A stretch of 64,000 bases of DNA, taken from positions 5,146,001-5,210,000 of the forward strand of contig NZ_CP108032.1 in NCBI RefSeq assembly GCF_036169555.1, in the 5' to 3' direction. Positions 17,393 to 25,184 of the stretch are shown here, in pieces. How positions within the stretch are numbered: the stretch's first letter is position 1; every line of letters begins with the position of its first letter. The translations under genes were made by a program, and so were the position numbers. The notes under the pieces are model-generated. The model made no database searches and was not told where the DNA came from. It saw nothing but the letters and a program-made list of their open reading frames with translations. This DNA is from Streptomyces sp. NBC_00306. GTDB taxonomy: Bacteria > Actinomycetota > Actinomycetes > Streptomycetales > Streptomycetaceae.

Positions 17393-18022
17393 ATGGCCGC
17401 ACATCTCCAGGGCTCGCTCTTCGACCAGACCGACGAGATCCGACTCGGTCCGCTGGACGGCGTCCGGCGGACCGTGCTCGGCGACGGCGCCTGGATCGAC
17501 GTCCTGCCCGGCTGGCTCCACGGGGCGGACGCCCTCTTCGAGGAGCTCCGCTCCGGTGTTCCCTGGCGCGCCGAACGACGGCAGATGTACGAGCGCGAGG
17601 TGGCCGTGCCCCGGCTGCTGGCCCACTACCGGGAGAGCGACCCGCTGCCGCACTCCGTGCTGGACGAGGCCCGCGACGCGCTCGACGCGCACTACGCCGA
17701 GGAACTCGGTGAGCCCTTCACCACGGCGGGGCTGTGCTACTACCGCGACGGCCGGGACAGCGTCGCGTGGCACGGCGACACCGGAGGGCGGGCGTCCCGG
17801 CAGGACACCATGGTCGCCATCCTCTCGGTCGGCGCGCCCCGCGATCTGCTGCTGCGCCCCCGCCGGGGCGGCGGCCCGTCCGTGCGCCGGGCGCTCGGGC
17901 ACGGCGACCTCATCGTGATGGGCGGGTCCTGCCAGCGGACCTGGGAGCACGCCGTGCCGAAGACGACCCGCGCCACGGGGCCGCGCATCAGCATCCAGTT
18001 CCGGCCGCAGGGCGTGCACTGA
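17393..18022 (+). CDS. AlkB-like Fe(II)/2-oxoglutarate-dependent dioxygenase
   Basis: A 209-residue protein with the complete AlkB signature: iron ligands H127 and D129 (WHGD) and H186 (TWEHAVP), plus the RxxxxxR 2-oxoglutarate/substrate motif (R198-R204, RISIQFR). The family repairs alkylated DNA or RNA bases by oxidative demethylation. The length and C-terminal motif match bacterial AlkB-like proteins. The start at ATG 17393 lies 48 bases after the preceding frame. The convergent deacylase gene ends 58 bases downstream. Confidence 0.9.
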   Translation: MAAHLQGSLFDQTDEIRLGPLDGVRRTVLGDGAWIDVLPGWLHGADALFEELRSGVPWRAERRQMYEREVAVPRLLAHYRESDPLPHSVLDEARDALDAHYAEELGEPFTTAGLCYYRDGRDSVAWHGDTGGRASRQDTMVAILSVGAPRDLLLRPRRGGGPSVRRALGHGDLIVMGGSCQRTWEHAVPKTTRATGPRISIQFRPQGVH

Positions 18023-18079
18023 GCCGCCCGACGGGGACGGCGGGACGCCGGACGGCCGTGCGCCCCCACGCCGGGGCGG

Positions 18080-19690
18080 TCAGGCGCGCGGTGTCCTGCG
18101 CACCGAACGGCCCGCCAGTACATCCGTCCGTACGCCGTCCTCGATGACGAACCGGCCGTCGATCAGGACGTGCGGGATACCGGTCGGCAGGGTGCGCGGC
18201 TCCTCGAAGGTGGAGCCCGCGGCGACCGTCTCCGGGTCGAACAGCACCAGATCGGCGCGGTAGCCCTCGCGGATCAGGCCTCGGTCCGGCAACCGCAGCC
18301 GGGCCGCCGGGCGTGAGGTGAGGTGGGCGACGGTCTCCTCCAGGGAGAGGATGCCGAGCTCCCGGGCGTAGCGGCCGAGATAGTGCGGGAAGGTGCCGTA
18401 CGCGCGCGGGTGCGGCTTGGCGCCCTGGAGGATGCCGTCGCTGCCGCCCGTGTGGACCCGGTGGCGCATGATCGCGCGGACGTTCTCCTCGTGTCCCACG
18501 TGCTGGAGGATCGTCGAGCCGAGACCGTCCTCGATCAGCAGCCGGCGGGCGGTGGCCCAGGGGGCCTCGCCCCTCGCCCGCGCGGTCTGTTCGATGGTCC
18601 GGCCGACATGGGAGGCGAGCGCCGGGTCGGTGACGCCCGAGATCTCGATGGTGTCCCACTCGATGGGCACGCCGTGGCAGCCGTCCGAACCGATCTCCTC
18701 CAGATGGTGGCGGATCCTCTCGGCAGCGGCCTCGTCCCGGAGGCGGGCGAGCACCGCGTCCGGACCGCCCTCGCTCGCCCAGCTGGGCAGCACGGCGACG
18801 AGCGTGGTGCAGCCGGGGGTGTAGGGGTAGGTGTCGAGGGAGATGTCCGCCCCCTCGTCGAGCGCCTTGTCGAGCAGGGCGAGGAGATCGGGTGCCTTGC
18901 CCTTGTTCACCCCGAAGTTCATGGTGGCGTGGGCGAGATGGAGCGCGCAGCCGGCGTCCCGGGAGACCTCGACCATCTCCTCGTAGGCCCGGAGGGCGCC
19001 GGCGCCGTAGGAGCGGTGGTGGGGGCAGTAGTAGCCGTCGTAGCGGGCCACCACCCGGCACAGCTCGGTCAGTTCGGCGTCCTTCGCGTACATCCCCGGC
19101 GTGTAGGTCAGACCGGAGGACATGCCCACCGCGCCCTGTTCCAGGCCCTCGGCCACCAGGCGCTTCATATGGTCCAGCTCGGCCCCGGTCGCGGGGCGGT
19201 CGTCCCAGCCCACCGCGTACATCCGCACGGTGCCCTGCGGGATCAGATACGCGGCGTTGACCGCGACACCCCGGTCGAGGCGGTCCAGGTACTCGCCGAC
19301 CGTGCGCCAGTCGAAGTCGACGGAGGAGTCCGAGGGGCCGCCGCCGTTCCAGCCGGTGATCGCCTGGCGGACCGCGTCGAGGGTGCGGTCGTCGACCGGG
19401 GCGTACGACAGACCGTCCTGGCCGAGCACTTCGAGCGTCACGCCCTGTGCGGCCTTCGCCTCGTGTGCGGGGTCGCGCAGCAGGGCGAGGTCGCTGTGGG
19501 CGTGCATGTCGATGAAGCCGGGGGACAGGGCGAGCCCGGCCGCGTCCAGGGTGCGCGCCGCGGCCGGGCGGGGGCCGTCGCCCTCACGGTGGATCGCGGC
19601 GATGCGGCCGCCGTCGACGGTGACGTCCGCACGGTAGGAGGGGGCGCCGGAGCCGTCGATGACGCGGGCGTCGCGGATGACGAGGTCCAT
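18080..19690 (-). CDS. Amidohydrolase of the D-aminoacylase family (likely N-acyl amino sugar acid deacylase)
   Basis: A 536-residue amidohydrolase with the metal motif DMHAHSD (H63, H65), further histidines (HLAHATMN, CPHHRS, LQHVGHEEN) and a C-terminal YRADLVLFDPETV typical of this family. It cleaves an N-acyl group from a D-amino acid or amino sugar acid. The bridging-cysteine motif of classical D-aminoacylases (GNCGFS-like) is replaced by GQDGLSYAP (D92 where the Cys would be), suggesting a subfamily with other metal use or specificity. It follows the deaminase gene by 14 bases and is probably cotranscribed with it, giving deacylation and then deamination of one substrate. Confidence 0.85.
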   Translation of the reverse strand: MDLVIRDARVIDGSGAPSYRADVTVDGGRIAAIHREGDGPRPAAARTLDAAGLALSPGFIDMHAHSDLALLRDPAHEAKAAQGVTLEVLGQDGLSYAPVDDRTLDAVRQAITGWNGGGPSDSSVDFDWRTVGEYLDRLDRGVAVNAAYLIPQGTVRMYAVGWDDRPATGAELDHMKRLVAEGLEQGAVGMSSGLTYTPGMYAKDAELTELCRVVARYDGYYCPHHRSYGAGALRAYEEMVEVSRDAGCALHLAHATMNFGVNKGKAPDLLALLDKALDEGADISLDTYPYTPGCTTLVAVLPSWASEGGPDAVLARLRDEAAAERIRHHLEEIGSDGCHGVPIEWDTIEISGVTDPALASHVGRTIEQTARARGEAPWATARRLLIEDGLGSTILQHVGHEENVRAIMRHRVHTGGSDGILQGAKPHPRAYGTFPHYLGRYARELGILSLEETVAHLTSRPAARLRLPDRGLIREGYRADLVLFDPETVAAGSTFEEPRTLPTGIPHVLIDGRFVIEDGVRTDVLAGRSVRRTPRA

Positions 19691-19704
19691 GGGACGACCG
19701 CCTC

Positions 19705-21009
19705 TCAGAAGAAGGTGCGGATGTAGTCGGTGACCGTGCCGTCGGCCTCGACCAGCGGGATCAGCTGCCACTTGTCGAAGGAGGTGCACGGGTGGGACAG
19801 GCCCAGGCCGACCCAGTCGCCGACCTCCAGCTCGGCCTCCGGCCCGGTGCGCACCCAGCCGTGCTGGTCGGACAGACCGCTGACGGTGATGCCGGTGGCC
19901 GGGCGGATCTCGCCGGTGCGGCCGTCCCGGACGACCTGCGCCTCGGGGAGGTCGAGGTCGTAGGCGGCGTCGCGCTTGCCCGCGTTGACGAAGGCCTGCT
20001 CGCCGTTCGGGCGGGAGATGACCTGGGCCCAGAGGCGGAACGCGGGCTGGAGGGTGCCCTCGTCGGGGACGCGGTTGAACGGGGTGAGGTGGCGGTAGTG
20101 GCCGTCGTCGTGCGAGACGTATGCGCCGGACCGCAGCAACTTGCAGACCGGCAGCGAGAGTTCGGGGATGTCGGCGAACACGTCGGCCACCGCGTCGAAC
20201 CACGCGCTGCCGCCCGCGCTGATGATGATCTCGTCCGTGGCCGCGAAGCGCCCCGCCTTGTCGAAGTCCGCGGCGAGCGCGGTCAGCCGGCGGAGCCACG
20301 CGCGGACCCGGTCGCCGTCCGCCTGCGGAACCTCACCCTCGTACCCCGCGACACCGACGAGGCGCAGCGTGGGGGCGTCGGCGACGGCGTCGGCGATCGC
20401 CGCGCACTCGGCCTCGGTGCGGGCGCCGGTGCGGGCGCCGTCGCCGGCGCCGAGTTCGACGACGACATCGAGCGGGCGGGAGGCCCCGGCCTCCCGCAGG
20501 GCCTCGTTCATCAGCTCGGCGCCGCGCACCGAGTCGACATAACAGACAAAGCGGAAGTCCGGATCGGCGTCCAGCTCGCCGGCCAGCCAGCGCAGGGCGA
20601 CGGCGTCGACGACCTCATTGGCGAGGAAGATGTGCCGGATGCCGTGCGCACGGTAGACGCGGACCTGGTGGGGCACGGCGGCGGTGATGCCCCACGCGCC
20701 GCGCTCCAGCTGTCGCACGAAGAGCTGCGGCGCCATGGAGGTCTTGCCGTGCGGGGCGAAGGCCAGACCGTGGCGCTCGGCGTACGTCTCGAGGAGCGCG
20801 AGGTTGTGCTCGACCGACTCGGCGGACAGTGCGAGGACGGGCGTGGTGAAGCCGCCGTCGAAGAGATTGCGCCGCTCGGCGGCCAGTTGGGCGACCGTGA
20901 GGCCCTCGGCGTCCGGCGGGAGCGCCTTGAAGCGGTGGTCGACACGCTCGTCACCGAGCTGGTCCACGCGCTCGTTCCCGAACTCGTCGGTGGGCCGGTC
21001 GGCGGCCAT
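19705..21009 (-). CDS. PLP-dependent amino acid deaminase (DSD1 / D-glucosaminate dehydratase-like)
   Basis: A 434-residue member of the fold-III (alanine racemase-like) family of D-serine dehydratases and D-threonine aldolases. The PLP lysine is K89 (APHGKTSMAPQ). The C-terminal HPC motif (H406, C408) matches the His-x-Cys zinc site of the DSD1 group. Such enzymes remove ammonia from a D-hydroxy-amino acid; with a KDG-type kinase across the promoter, D-glucosaminate to 2-keto-3-deoxygluconate is the best guess. The ATG at 21009 has AGGAGG upstream; an in-frame ATG at 21033 lies in the probable operator. First gene of the leftward operon. Confidence 0.85.
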   Translation of the reverse strand: MAADRPTDEFGNERVDQLGDERVDHRFKALPPDAEGLTVAQLAAERRNLFDGGFTTPVLALSAESVEHNLALLETYAERHGLAFAPHGKTSMAPQLFVRQLERGAWGITAAVPHQVRVYRAHGIRHIFLANEVVDAVALRWLAGELDADPDFRFVCYVDSVRGAELMNEALREAGASRPLDVVVELGAGDGARTGARTEAECAAIADAVADAPTLRLVGVAGYEGEVPQADGDRVRAWLRRLTALAADFDKAGRFAATDEIIISAGGSAWFDAVADVFADIPELSLPVCKLLRSGAYVSHDDGHYRHLTPFNRVPDEGTLQPAFRLWAQVISRPNGEQAFVNAGKRDAAYDLDLPEAQVVRDGRTGEIRPATGITVSGLSDQHGWVRTGPEAELEVGDWVGLGLSHPCTSFDKWQLIPLVEADGTVTDYIRTFF

Positions 21010-21032
21010 GGGAGCCTCCTCGAAAAGTCTCA

Positions 21033-21066
21033 TTGCAACATCTGCAACAGTCATTGCGTATAACGC
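21033..21066. promoter_or_regulatory. Divergent operator/promoter region, candidate IclR box
   Basis: The 134-base region between the deaminase and kinase genes holds TTGCA-N5-TGCAA (21033-21047) and a second dyad GCGT-ATA-ACGC (21056-21066) containing TATAAC. This AT-rich spot is exceptional in the locus. A regulator of the IclR family is encoded in the rightward operon, and that family commonly binds short palindromes in divergent promoters. The assignment is inference. Confidence 0.5.
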
Positions 21067-21143
21067 TTAATGGTGTCTAACATCCGGCGCAACGCCGGGT
21101 CAATGGATCCGGCTGCCCCAGAAACCCGCGAGGAGGCCCCAGG

Positions 21144-22217
21144 GTGAGCAGCGTGACCGGCACCGCAGCCGCGGACCCGACCGAGGTGATCTGCCTCGGC
21201 GAGTCCATGGTCACGTTCATGCCCTCACGGCCCGGGCGCCTCGCCGACGTCCCCTCCTTCGCCCGCACCATCGGCGGTGCCGAGTCCAATGTCGCCTGTG
21301 CGCTCGCCGCGGCGGGGCACCGGGTGAAATGGGTCAGCCGCGTCGGTGCCGACGGGTTCGGCGACCACCTCGTCGAGGCGATCGGCGCGTACGGGGTCGA
21401 CACCTCGGCCGTCGGCCGTGATCCGGACCGGCCCACCGGCATCTACTTCCGCACCGCGACCGACCGGTCCACCGACGCGCACGAAGTCGCGTACTACCGC
21501 GCCGGTTCGGCGGCGTCGGCGATGTCCCCGATGACCCTGCCGTACGCCGAACTCACCGGCGCGCGGGTCCTGCACCTGTCCGGCATCACCGCCGCGCTCT
21601 CCGCGGACTGCCTGGCGCTGTTGCTCGAACTCACCGAACGGCGCGAGGGGCGGCCGCTGGTCTCCTTCGACGTCAACCACCGGCCGGGGCTGTGGCGCGA
21701 CGCCTCGGGACCGGAGGTGCTGCTGGAGCTGGCCCGTGGAGCCGACCTCGTCTTCGTCGGCGAGGACGAGGCGGCGGACGCGTGGGGACTGCACGGCGGG
21801 GCGGCGATCCGCGCGGCGCTCCCGGAGCCCGGTGTCGTCGTCGTGAAGCACGGCGCCCGGGGTGCCACCGCCTACACCGGGCCCGTGCCCGATACGGCCG
21901 CGGGGCCCGAGGACGTCGCGCCGGGCGCGGTCTTCGCCCCCGCTCCCCATGTCGATGTCGTCGCCCCGGTCGGGGCCGGCGACGCCTTCGCGGCCGGTTT
22001 CCTCTCCGGGACGCTGCGCGAACTCCCGCTGCGGGACCGGCTGCGGCACGGACACCTCATGGCCGCCGCCGCCCTGACCGTCCCCGGCGACCTCGGCACC
22101 CCGCCCTCCACCGCACACGCCGACCGCCTCGCGGAACTGGACGACGCGGCCTGGGGGAGACTTCGACTCGGCCCCGGCTGGACCTCAGCCGTGGATGAGG
22201 AGGTACGTACGTCATGA
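21144..22217 (+). CDS. kdgK: PfkB-family sugar kinase, 2-keto-3-deoxygluconate kinase-like
   Basis: A 357-residue ribokinase-fold enzyme. It has the N-terminal LGESMVTFMP, a GGAESNVACALAAAG substrate loop, a FDVNHRPGLW motif common in KDG kinases, and the PfkB signature 2 GAGDAFAAGFLSG with catalytic base D280. It probably converts 2-keto-3-deoxygluconate to its 6-phosphate. The GTG start at 21144 is the first codon of the rightward operon; its stop overlaps the IclR gene start (ATGA). No KDPG aldolase gene is in the window. Confidence 0.82.
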   Translation: MSSVTGTAAADPTEVICLGESMVTFMPSRPGRLADVPSFARTIGGAESNVACALAAAGHRVKWVSRVGADGFGDHLVEAIGAYGVDTSAVGRDPDRPTGIYFRTATDRSTDAHEVAYYRAGSAASAMSPMTLPYAELTGARVLHLSGITAALSADCLALLLELTERREGRPLVSFDVNHRPGLWRDASGPEVLLELARGADLVFVGEDEAADAWGLHGGAAIRAALPEPGVVVVKHGARGATAYTGPVPDTAAGPEDVAPGAVFAPAPHVDVVAPVGAGDAFAAGFLSGTLRELPLRDRLRHGHLMAAAALTVPGDLGTPPSTAHADRLAELDDAAWGRLRLGPGWTSAVDEEVRTS

Positions 22218-22966
22218 GCCAGACCGTCGACCGCGCGCTGAGCATCCTTCCGTTGCTCGCCCAGGGACCCGCCGACCTCGGACAGGTCGCCGAACGCCTC
22301 GGCGTTCACAAGTCCACCGCGCTGCGGCTGCTGCGTACGCTCCACGAGCACGGACTCGTCTACCGCCAGCAGGACCAGCGCTACCGGCTCGGGGCCCGGC
22401 TGTTCGCCCTCGCACAGGAGGCCGTCGAGAACCTCGACGTACGCGAGATCGCCCACCCCCATCTCGTCACCCTCAACGAGCAGATCGGGCACACCATCCA
22501 TCTCGCCGTGTACGAGGAGAGCGAAGTCCTCTACATCGACAAGGTCGAGAGCCGCTACCCGGTACGGATGTACTCGCGGATCGGCAAGCCCGTCGCGATC
22601 ACCGTCGCTGCCGTGGCGAAGCTGCTGCTCGCCGATCTGCCCGAGCCCGAGCGGCGCGCGGTCGCCGAGAAGCTCGACTACCCCATGTACACATCCCGTT
22701 CGACGCCGAACGCCGGTGCGTTCCTCAGAGAACTCACCGTCGTACGCGAACAGGGATGGGCCACCGACCTCGGCGGCCACGAGGAGTCCATCAACTGCAT
22801 CGGCGCACCCATCCGGGGCGCCGACGGCCGGGTCGTCGCCGCGATGTCGGTGTCCGCGCCGAACGTCGTCGTCACCGGCGAGGAACTCCTCACCCTGCTC
22901 CCGCTGGTGCGCCGCACCGCCGACGCCATCAGCCGGGAGTACTCCGGTTCCGTGACTCCGCACTGA
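22214..22966 (+). CDS. IclR-family transcriptional regulator
   Basis: A 250-residue regulator with an N-terminal winged HTH (LGQVAERLGVHKSTALRLLRTL read in two parts, residues about 18-45) and the C-terminal IclR effector domain (GHTIHLAVYEESEVLYIDKVES; NCIGAPIRGADGRVVAAMSVSAP). These proteins usually repress a nearby catabolic operon and release DNA when they bind a sugar-acid-type effector. Its coupling to the kinase gene and the palindrome at 21033 suggest it controls both divergent operons. Confidence 0.88.
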   Translation: MSQTVDRALSILPLLAQGPADLGQVAERLGVHKSTALRLLRTLHEHGLVYRQQDQRYRLGARLFALAQEAVENLDVREIAHPHLVTLNEQIGHTIHLAVYEESEVLYIDKVESRYPVRMYSRIGKPVAITVAAVAKLLLADLPEPERRAVAEKLDYPMYTSRSTPNAGAFLRELTVVREQGWATDLGGHEESINCIGAPIRGADGRVVAAMSVSAPNVVVTGEELLTLLPLVRRTADAISREYSGSVTPH

Positions 22967-23079
22967 TGACGGCCGACCATCGAGCTCGAGCCCGACCGCG
23001 TACGACCGATACATCGAGTACGACCGAGCACACCGCCGGTACGACACACCCCAGCACGACACCGCCCGAAGGAAGCTCC

Positions 23080-23490
23080 ATGACCGAGAAGACCGCGATC
23101 ACCCCCGCCACCCACACCGAGCCGCCCGCCAAGTTCTCCCACGGCGTCAAGAAGGGCAACATCCTTCAGGTCGCCGGGCAGGTCGGATTCCTTCCGGCCG
23201 TCGAGGGCCAGGCCCCCACCCCCGCGGGCCCCACACTGCGCGAGCAGACCCTCCAGACGCTCGCCAACGTCAAGGCGGTCCTCGAGGAGGGCGGTGCGAG
23301 CTGGGACGACGTGATGATGATGCGCGTCTACCTCACCGACGTCGGCCACTTCGCCGAGATGAACGAGATCTACAACGCGTACTTCGCGGAGCAGAACCTG
23401 AAGGCCCCCGCCTCCGCGCGCACCACGGTCTACGTCGGACTGCCCGCCGGGCTCCTCGTCGAGATCGACGCGCTGGCGGTTCTCGGCTGA
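23080..23490 (+). CDS. ridA: RidA-family enamine/imine deaminase
   Basis: A 136-residue YjgF/YER057c/UK114 protein with VAGQVGF, RVYLTDVGHFAEMNEIYNAYF (in parts) and the conserved arginine in SARTTVYVGLPAG that binds substrate carboxylates. RidA proteins hydrolyse reactive enamine/imine intermediates released by PLP dehydratases, a direct fit to the deaminase encoded across the promoter. The ATG at 23080 follows GAAGGAAG. A 113-base gap separates it from iclR. Confidence 0.88.
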   Translation: MTEKTAITPATHTEPPAKFSHGVKKGNILQVAGQVGFLPAVEGQAPTPAGPTLREQTLQTLANVKAVLEEGGASWDDVMMMRVYLTDVGHFAEMNEIYNAYFAEQNLKAPASARTTVYVGLPAGLLVEIDALAVLG

Positions 23491-23611
23491 TCGTCCGCTG
23501 ACCTTGCCCGACCACACCCCCCAGCACACACCCCACGGCCCGGCGCCCGTCCCCGGGGCGCCGTGCCGCGGTCCCCCCTACCCGAAAACACCTCGAACGA
23601 CAGGTTCCGCC

Positions 23612-25087
23612 ATGCTCCTCGCCGCTGACGCGCCGCCACCGGCCCCGCCGCACACCGGTGGACTGCTCCTCCTCATCGACGGCACCGCCGGTCTGCTGAC
23701 CGTCGCCGCCCTCGGTATCGCCCTGCTTCTCGTGCTGATCATCAAGCTGAGGCTCCAGCCGTTCGTCGCGCTGCTCGCCGTCTCCATCGCGGTGGGTCTC
23801 GCCGCCGGCCTCTCCGTCACCGAACTCTTCGGCACCGTGCAGAAGTCCGCGGCCGTCTCCGTCATCGAGACCGGTATGGGCGGCATCCTCGGCCATGTCG
23901 CGATCATCATCGGACTCGGCACCATGCTGGGCGCGATACTCGAAGTGTCCGGCGGCGCCGAGGTGCTGAGCTCGCGTCTGCTGGGCCTGTTCGGTGAGAA
24001 GCGCGCCCCGCTGGCCATGGGACTGACCGGTCTGATCTTCGGTATCCCGGTCTTCTTCGACGTCGGCATCTTCGTCCTCGCGCCGATCGTCTACGCGGCG
24101 GCCAAGCGCTCCGGCAAGTCGATCCTCCTCTACGCGATGCCGCTGCTGGCCGGCCTGTCGATGACCCACGCCTTCCTCCCGCCGCACCCCGGCCCGGTCG
24201 CCGCCGCCGGTCTGTTCAAGGTCTCGCTGGGCTGGGTCATCCTGATGGGCTTGGTGGTCGGCATACCCGCGGTCCTCGCCGCCTGGGCGTACGCGGCGTG
24301 GATCGGCAAGCGGCTGTTCGTCGAGGTGCCGCAGGACATGCTGGAGGCCGCCGAGGACGCCAAGGCCGCGATAGCCGCCGAGCGCAAGGACCGGCTGGGC
24401 GACGGCGCCACCGAGGCGCCCGTGTCGCTCGCCACCGTGCTGCTCATCATCGGTACGCCGCTGGTGCTGATCCTGGCGGCGACGTTCTCCTCCATCGCGC
24501 TGGACGAGTCCACGCTCCGGTCGGTCGTCGAGTTCTTCGGCAACCCGTTCGTGGCGCTGACGATCGCGCTCTTCCTCGCCTACTACCTGCTCGGCATCCG
24601 GCGCGGCTGGTCCCGCAAGTCCCTGGAGCAGGTGTCGACCTCCTCGCTCAAGCCGGTCGGCAACATCCTGCTGGTCGTCGGCGCCGGCGGGGTGTTCGGC
24701 GCCGTCCTCAAGGCCAGCGGCGTGGCCCAGGCGCTCTCCGACACCTTCAACGACGTCGGCCTGCCGGTCATCGTCCTCGCCTATCTGATCTCGCTGGTGC
24801 TGCGGGTGGCGCAGGGTTCGGCGACCGTCGCGATCGTCACCACGGCAGGCATCGTGCTGCCGCTGGTGGAGAACGGCGGTCACTCGCAGGCCTTCCTGGC
24901 CCTGGTCATCATGGCCATCTCGGCCGGTTCGATCTTCGCCTCGCACGTCAACGACGGCGGCTTCTGGATCGTCTCCAAGTACTTCGGCATATCCGAGCGC
25001 GACACCCTGAAGTCGTGGACGGTGCTGGAGTCGGTGCTGTCGGTCGCCGGCTTCGCGGTCGCGGCGGCGCTCAGTCTCGTCGTCTAG
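23612..25087 (+). CDS. GntP-family gluconate/sugar-acid permease
   Basis: A 491-residue integral membrane protein with about 12 hydrophobic segments. GntP landmarks include MGGILGHVAIIIGLGTMLG, GIPVFFDVGIFVL and LPPHPGPVAAAG. The family imports gluconate and related sugar acids by proton symport. Placed with a deacylase, deaminase, KDG-type kinase and RidA, it should import the (N-acyl) amino sugar acid. It is the last gene of the rightward operon and is followed by two hairpins. Confidence 0.9.
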   Translation: MLLAADAPPPAPPHTGGLLLLIDGTAGLLTVAALGIALLLVLIIKLRLQPFVALLAVSIAVGLAAGLSVTELFGTVQKSAAVSVIETGMGGILGHVAIIIGLGTMLGAILEVSGGAEVLSSRLLGLFGEKRAPLAMGLTGLIFGIPVFFDVGIFVLAPIVYAAAKRSGKSILLYAMPLLAGLSMTHAFLPPHPGPVAAAGLFKVSLGWVILMGLVVGIPAVLAAWAYAAWIGKRLFVEVPQDMLEAAEDAKAAIAAERKDRLGDGATEAPVSLATVLLIIGTPLVLILAATFSSIALDESTLRSVVEFFGNPFVALTIALFLAYYLLGIRRGWSRKSLEQVSTSSLKPVGNILLVVGAGGVFGAVLKASGVAQALSDTFNDVGLPVIVLAYLISLVLRVAQGSATVAIVTTAGIVLPLVENGGHSQAFLALVIMAISAGSIFASHVNDGGFWIVSKYFGISERDTLKSWTVLESVLSVAGFAVAAALSLVV

Positions 25088-25090
25088 AGG

Positions 25091-25153
25091 CGTCCGTACG
25101 GGGGTGCTCCCTACGGACGAAGGCGCCCGGAACGGTATCCGTCCCGGGCGCCT
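25091..25153. terminator. Double hairpin between GntP and carboxypeptidase genes
   Basis: Hairpin 1 pairs CGTCCGTA (25091-25098) with TACGGACG (25112-25119). Hairpin 2 pairs AGGCGCCCGG (25121-25130) with CCGGGCGCCT (25144-25153). They lie between convergent genes and can work in both directions. Confidence 0.75.
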
Positions 25154-25184
25154 CGGTCTGCCCGCGCGTGTCAGCTCGCGCAGG

